A stretch of DNA of 6,828 bases. Source: Anaerolineae bacterium CG2_30_64_16 (GTDB taxonomy: Bacteria; Chloroflexota; Anaerolineae; CG2-30-64-16). The first letter of the stretch is position 1. Every line of letters begins with the position of its first letter. Positions 4,601-6,828 of the stretch are shown in pieces. The position numbers were made by a program, and so were the translations under genes. Below the pieces are notes generated by a model. The model saw only the letters and a list, made by a program, of their open reading frames with translations, did no database searches and was not told the DNA's origin. The DNA lies in contig MNXL01000095.1 of the NCBI GenBank assembly GCA_001871755.1, positions 1 to 6,828 on the forward strand, written 5' to 3'.

Positions 4601-4722
4601 AATTGCAAAGAAACAAGTCCTTGGTACGAGCGGGCTCGGTCGGGAGACTGCATCGTGAGCGGCTCTGCCGAGCTCGTCGAACGGCGGCCCGAGCAAGGTG
4701 CGGAGTTATTTCTTTACAAGTA
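4601..4722. mobile_element. MITE-like element between the HD and deoxyribosyltransferase-like genes
   Basis: TTGCAAAGAAACAAGTCC (4603-4620) and the reverse complement of 4702-4719 (TTGTAAAGAAATAACTCC) match at 15 of 18 positions, giving clear terminal inverted repeats. The body holds further complementary pieces such as CGGC-TCT-GCCG, and no gene. The unit is flanked by the direct repeat CTCAGC (4595-4600 and 4723-4728), which looks like a 6-bp target duplication. The right copy contains the stop codon of the HD gene. Removing the element plus one repeat would leave 31 bases between that stop and the next ATG. Mobility is inferred from structure alone. Confidence 0.62.
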
Positions 4723-4723
4723 C

Positions 4724-5356
4724 TCAGCGGCCGTCGCGGGTCCCGAACGTGTTCTCGACCACGCCGGGCAGCAAATCGTAGATCGACCGCCCGATGACCG
4801 CTTCGAAGTCCTGTTTGATCTGAAACGTGGCCTTCCACTTGGCCACGGCGAAGTCGTTGATCCCGTAGCGCAACGCCACGTCCATCATCCGCTTCTCCAT
4901 CAACACGAAGCCTTCCGCCATTGCCAGAGAATCGCAGAGTTGGATCAGGCGGTCATAGTCCGTGTATTCGATCCCGGCCAGATAGGCCTCGATGAAAGCC
5001 AGCTCGTCTGGGCGACAATCCCACTCACCGAAGATCGCGCCGATGTGCTTGTACGCGAAGGAGTGGGTCATGCAAAGCCGTGCCGCATCCTCGTAGCCCT
5101 GATCCGCCAGGTATCGGTAGCCGTCCAACACGTGGCGCATCCCCGTCACCCCGGCGCGGCGACCGATGTCGTGCAACAGGCCCATCACGTACGCGGCGTC
5201 AGGGTCCAGGCCCCCCTGCTGGGTGGCGATGGCACGTGCTGCGATGGCACGGGCCGCCACGGCCACATGGGTCGAGTGCGCCGCCCACGGGCCGGGATTC
5301 AGGACAACTGCTTCGGCCAGGAATGCCTCAGCTTGTGATAAAGTCGGTATCTGCAT
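4724..5356 (-). CDS. HD-domain phosphohydrolase
   Basis: This 210-aa protein is of the HD superfamily, metal-dependent phosphohydrolases that act mostly on nucleotides. Motifs in order are NPGPWAAHSTHV (residues 20-31) with the first metal-binding His (H27 or H30), the defining GLLHDIGRR (59-67) with H62-D63, a further His pair region around MTHSFAYKHIG (96-106), and the late Asp in LIQLCDSLAMAEG (137-149, D142). A small in-frame tandem duplication gives ARAIA-ARAIA just before the HD motif. Start at the ATG at 5356 with a GGGG-containing leader; a promoter with a consensus extended -10 lies ~130 bases upstream at 5489-5518. The deoxyribosyltransferase-like gene follows on the same strand. 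That pairing, and the size of the protein, suggest nucleotide pool cleaning or salvage (for example a 5'-nucleotidase-like role), but signalling-nucleotide hydrolysis cannot be excluded. Confidence 0.8.
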   Translation of the reverse strand: MQIPTLSQAEAFLAEAVVLNPGPWAAHSTHVAVAARAIAARAIATQQGGLDPDAAYVMGLLHDIGRRAGVTGMRHVLDGYRYLADQGYEDAARLCMTHSFAYKHIGAIFGEWDCRPDELAFIEAYLAGIEYTDYDRLIQLCDSLAMAEGFVLMEKRMMDVALRYGINDFAVAKWKATFQIKQDFEAVIGRSIYDLLPGVVENTFGTRDGR

Positions 5357-5488
5357 CCTAACCCCGACAAACCGGAACCAAAGGCGTCAACCCTGCTCAC
5401 CAAATTCTTGCACAAAAAGCAAGGATCTCACGGGTTAGGCCCTCACTCACCTCACACGCGGCCTCAAACCACAGGCGAAAGGTGCTCC
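5357..5488 (-). other. Long 5' leader of the HD gene
   Basis: If transcription starts just inside the promoter at 5489-5518, the HD gene mRNA has an untranslated leader of about 125 bases, unusually long for this window. The only structure I can point to is a short hairpin, CTTGC (5407-5411) with GCAAG (5419-5423), loop of seven. No recognised riboswitch class is evident and no short gene is convincing. Confidence 0.3.
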
Positions 5489-5518
5489 ATTATAGCATCC
5501 GATGCCCACCGGCCCCAA
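5489..5518 (-). promoter_or_regulatory. Promoter of the HD-domain gene
   Basis: On the minus strand there is a perfect TATAAT (5494-5489) preceded by TG and one base (TGCTATAAT, extended -10), with a poor -35 TTGGGG (5518-5513) at an 18-base spacer. An extended -10 can compensate for a weak -35. It is back to back with the ychF promoter about 50 bases away. Confidence 0.6.
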
Positions 5519-5566
5519 AACGCCGCGGCGCCCCTTCCTTCACCGGTGGATGCTGATGGTCACAGG

Positions 5567-5597
5567 TTGGGGTTTTTCGGCAGGTTCGTGGTATACT
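5567..5597 (+). promoter_or_regulatory. Promoter of the ychF-like gene
   Basis: Extended -10 TGGTATACT (5589-5597) with a candidate -35 TTGGGG (5567-5572) at a long 19-base spacer; this is the same weak -35 word as in the divergent HD promoter. Predicted start near 5604, about 36 bases before the ATG. The leader has no good Shine-Dalgarno sequence (only CGAGCAGACACCAACC before the ATG). Confidence 0.55.
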
Positions 5598-5639
5598 CGG
5601 GATGTCATTGACCAATCTACCATCGAGCAGACACCAACC

Positions 5640-6728
5640 ATGCACATCGCGATCATCGGGCTGCCCAACAGCACCAAGACGACCGTTTTCAACGCCCTGA
5701 CCCGCGGCCACCTGGAGACCGCGTCCTTCAGTTCCGGGCACTTCGACGTCCACAGCGCCACAGTCGATGTGCCCGATCCGCGCATCGACCGGCTTTCGGC
5801 CATGTTCAAACCGCGCAAGACCACTTGCGCCAAAGTGACCTACGCGGACATCGCCGGCCTCGCCAAAGGGGTGAGCGAGGGCGGGCTGAGCGGGCCATTG
5901 CTCAACACCATCAGCCAGAGCGATGCGCTGCTGCATGTGGTGCGCGCGTTCGATGATCCAGATGTGCCGCACAGCGAAGGGGAGGTGGATCCTCGTCGGG
6001 ATGTGAGTATCCTCGACGATGAGTTGCTACTCTCCGATCAACTGATCGTCGAGCGCCGGATCGAGCGGCTCCAGGCCCAGTTGAAGAAGGGCGGCGACAA
6101 GCTGGTCAAGGTCGCCAACGAGGCTGAACTGGCTCTGTTCCTCCGCCTCTACGAGCAGTTGGAGGCGGGCGCGCCGTTGCGCGACATAGCCCTGACGCCG
6201 GATGAGCTGAAGATGCTGCGCAACTACGGCCTGCTCACGCTCAAGCCGATGTTGATCGTGTTGAACGTCGGTGACGAGTCGGCCGAGGAGGCGATGAACG
6301 CGCTGGCAAACTACAGCCACCGGCACACCACGGTCGCTGCCCTGCACGGCAAGCTGGAGATGGAACTGGCGCAGATGGAGCCGGACGAGGCGGCTGAGTT
6401 CCTGGCGGAATACGGGATCACCGAGCCCGGGCTGAACCGGATCATCCGCTTGAGCTACACACTGTTGGGGCTGCACAGCTTCTTCACCGTCGGCGAAGAC
6501 GAAGTGCGCGCCTGGACCATCCCTGTGGGCGCCACGGCAGTCGAGGCGGCCGGCGTCATTCATAGCGACCTGGCGCGCGGCTTCATCCGTGCGGAGGTCA
6601 TCGGCTACAACACCCTCATCGAGGCCGGCAGTCTCGTGAGCGCGCGGCAGCGCGGCCTCTTGCGTCTGGAGGGAAAGGAGTATCTTGTCCAAAACGGCGA
6701 CATCCTGAACATCCGCTTCAACGTCTGA
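5640..6728 (+). CDS. ychF: YchF/Obg-family P-loop NTPase with C-terminal TGS domain
   Basis: At 362 aa it equals the usual YchF length (363 in E. coli). YchF/OLA1 proteins are ribosome-associated P-loop NTPases of the Obg group that prefer ATP and act in translation quality control and stress. Visible are a P-loop GLPNSTKTT (residues 7-15), Walker B/G3 DIAGL (70-74) in TYADIAGLAKGVSEGGLSGP, which is the family's glycine-rich switch region, a helical coiled-coil-like insert (about 135-185), the specificity loop VLNVGDE (207-213), and a C-terminal TGS-like domain (SFFTVGEDEVRAWTI to GDILNIRFNV, 280-362). The frame is open far upstream, but the ATG at 5640 matches the family start and follows a promoter. 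Oddities: the invariant P-loop glycine before Lys is Thr12 (STKTT rather than VGKST), and the specificity loop is NVGD rather than NVDE. It could therefore be a lineage-specific YchF-like paralogue. No strong ribosome-binding site. Confidence 0.85.
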   Translation: MHIAIIGLPNSTKTTVFNALTRGHLETASFSSGHFDVHSATVDVPDPRIDRLSAMFKPRKTTCAKVTYADIAGLAKGVSEGGLSGPLLNTISQSDALLHVVRAFDDPDVPHSEGEVDPRRDVSILDDELLLSDQLIVERRIERLQAQLKKGGDKLVKVANEAELALFLRLYEQLEAGAPLRDIALTPDELKMLRNYGLLTLKPMLIVLNVGDESAEEAMNALANYSHRHTTVAALHGKLEMELAQMEPDEAAEFLAEYGITEPGLNRIIRLSYTLLGLHSFFTVGEDEVRAWTIPVGATAVEAAGVIHSDLARGFIRAEVIGYNTLIEAGSLVSARQRGLLRLEGKEYLVQNGDILNIRFNV

Positions 6729-6787
6729 TCTGTCGGTCTTTACTTGACGGCCAACCACCAGCGCATCAATACCTGGGAGGTGTTACC

Positions 6788-6828
6788 ATGAAGCGCGCCT
6801 GGATCCTCTTGACGATTCTGTTGATCAC
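6788..6828 (+). CDS. Start of an exported or membrane protein (3' truncated by window edge)
   Basis: GGGAGGTG (6776-6783) lies 4 bases before an ATG at 6788, a strong ribosome-binding site, and the next 13 codons read MKRAWILLTILLI. The charged start followed by an uninterrupted hydrophobic run is typical of a signal peptide or membrane anchor. Nothing can be said about function. The 59-base gap after ychF contains TTGACG (6744-6749) without a convincing -10, so co-transcription with ychF is possible. Confidence 0.6.
   Translation, partial: MKRAWILLTILLI

Noticed and set aside
4565..4696. N-terminal extension of the deoxyribosyltransferase-like protein
   Set aside because: The extra 44 codons come from the inverted-repeat element, and a good ribosome-binding site sits right before the ATG at 4564.
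1632..4719. CRISPR-like array among the many short repeats
   Set aside because: The repeats are different palindromic units, each present once, with no regular direct repeat and spacer pattern and no cas genes.
4106..5338. Open frame of 410 codons on the plus strand
   Set aside because: It lies antisense to the HD and deoxyribosyltransferase-like genes, has no recognisable motif, is His/Arg/Gln-rich as expected of an antisense frame in GC-rich DNA, and lacks a ribosome-binding site.
5357..5488. Riboswitch in the long HD gene leader
   Set aside because: I see only one small hairpin and no conserved core of a known class; length alone is not evidence.
5502..5639. 46-codon N-terminal extension of the YchF-like protein
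   Set aside because: It runs through the predicted promoter and past the normal family start; the protein is already full length from 5640.
6027..6758. Open frame of 243 codons on the minus strand
   Set aside because: It is the antisense shadow of the well-supported YchF-like gene and shows no domain or motif.
6744..6771. Separate promoter for the last gene (TTGACG at 6744-6749)
   Set aside because: The sequence at the proper -10 distance (TCAATA) is a poor match, so I did not list it as a promoter.

Overview
The window looks like a piece of a GC-rich bacterial chromosome, most likely from the Chloroflexota (Anaerolineae-like). This rests on remembered family resemblance only: the 'YQGRL' plus Fn3 type surface protein, the YchF-like NTPase with a GLPNSTKTT P-loop, DUF433/DUF5615 toxin-antitoxin pairs, and many short palindromic repeats sitting in and beside genes. 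No marker gene here fixes the taxon.

Layout. Bases 1-412 hold the 3' end of a surface-type protein gene (+) that carries an in-frame palindromic repeat. Bases 509-1244 (-) encode a DUF433 antitoxin and DUF5615 PIN-like toxin with their own promoter. Bases 1344-2233 (+) are a wrecked exported-protein gene: a signal/YQGRL N-terminus and an Fn3-like C-terminus, out of frame with each other and separated by two palindromic elements. Bases 2237-2945 (-) are a second DUF433/DUF5615 pair whose toxin is broken by a one-base frameshift. Bases 3073-3357 (-) are an internally deleted remnant of a larger protein. Bases 3399-3942 (-) are a small antitoxin plus a PemK/MazF-type toxin, directly downstream of a tRNA-Arg(TCT) gene (3994-4066, -) that has a near-consensus promoter. 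Bases 4142-5356 (-) carry an HD-domain phosphohydrolase followed by a nucleoside 2-deoxyribosyltransferase-like gene; a ~120-bp element with inverted-repeat ends lies between them. A 283-bp divergent intergenic region with back-to-back promoters leads to a ychF-like gene (5640-6728, +), and the start of another exported protein (6788-, +) is cut by the window edge.

Functional picture. The left half is an accessory island: three type II toxin-antitoxin modules, all on the minus strand and all with overlapping antitoxin/toxin reading frames, mixed with decayed genes and palindromic repeats, next to a tRNA. The right half is housekeeping-like: a probable nucleotide/nucleoside metabolism pair and a YchF-type NTPase. 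The points most worth a second look are the inverted-repeat element that appears to have split the HD/deoxyribosyltransferase operon, the 15-bp block shared by the start sites of two unrelated antitoxins, the orphaned second DUF433 antitoxin, and the P-loop substitution in the YchF-like protein. I do not see an entirely new multi-gene system.
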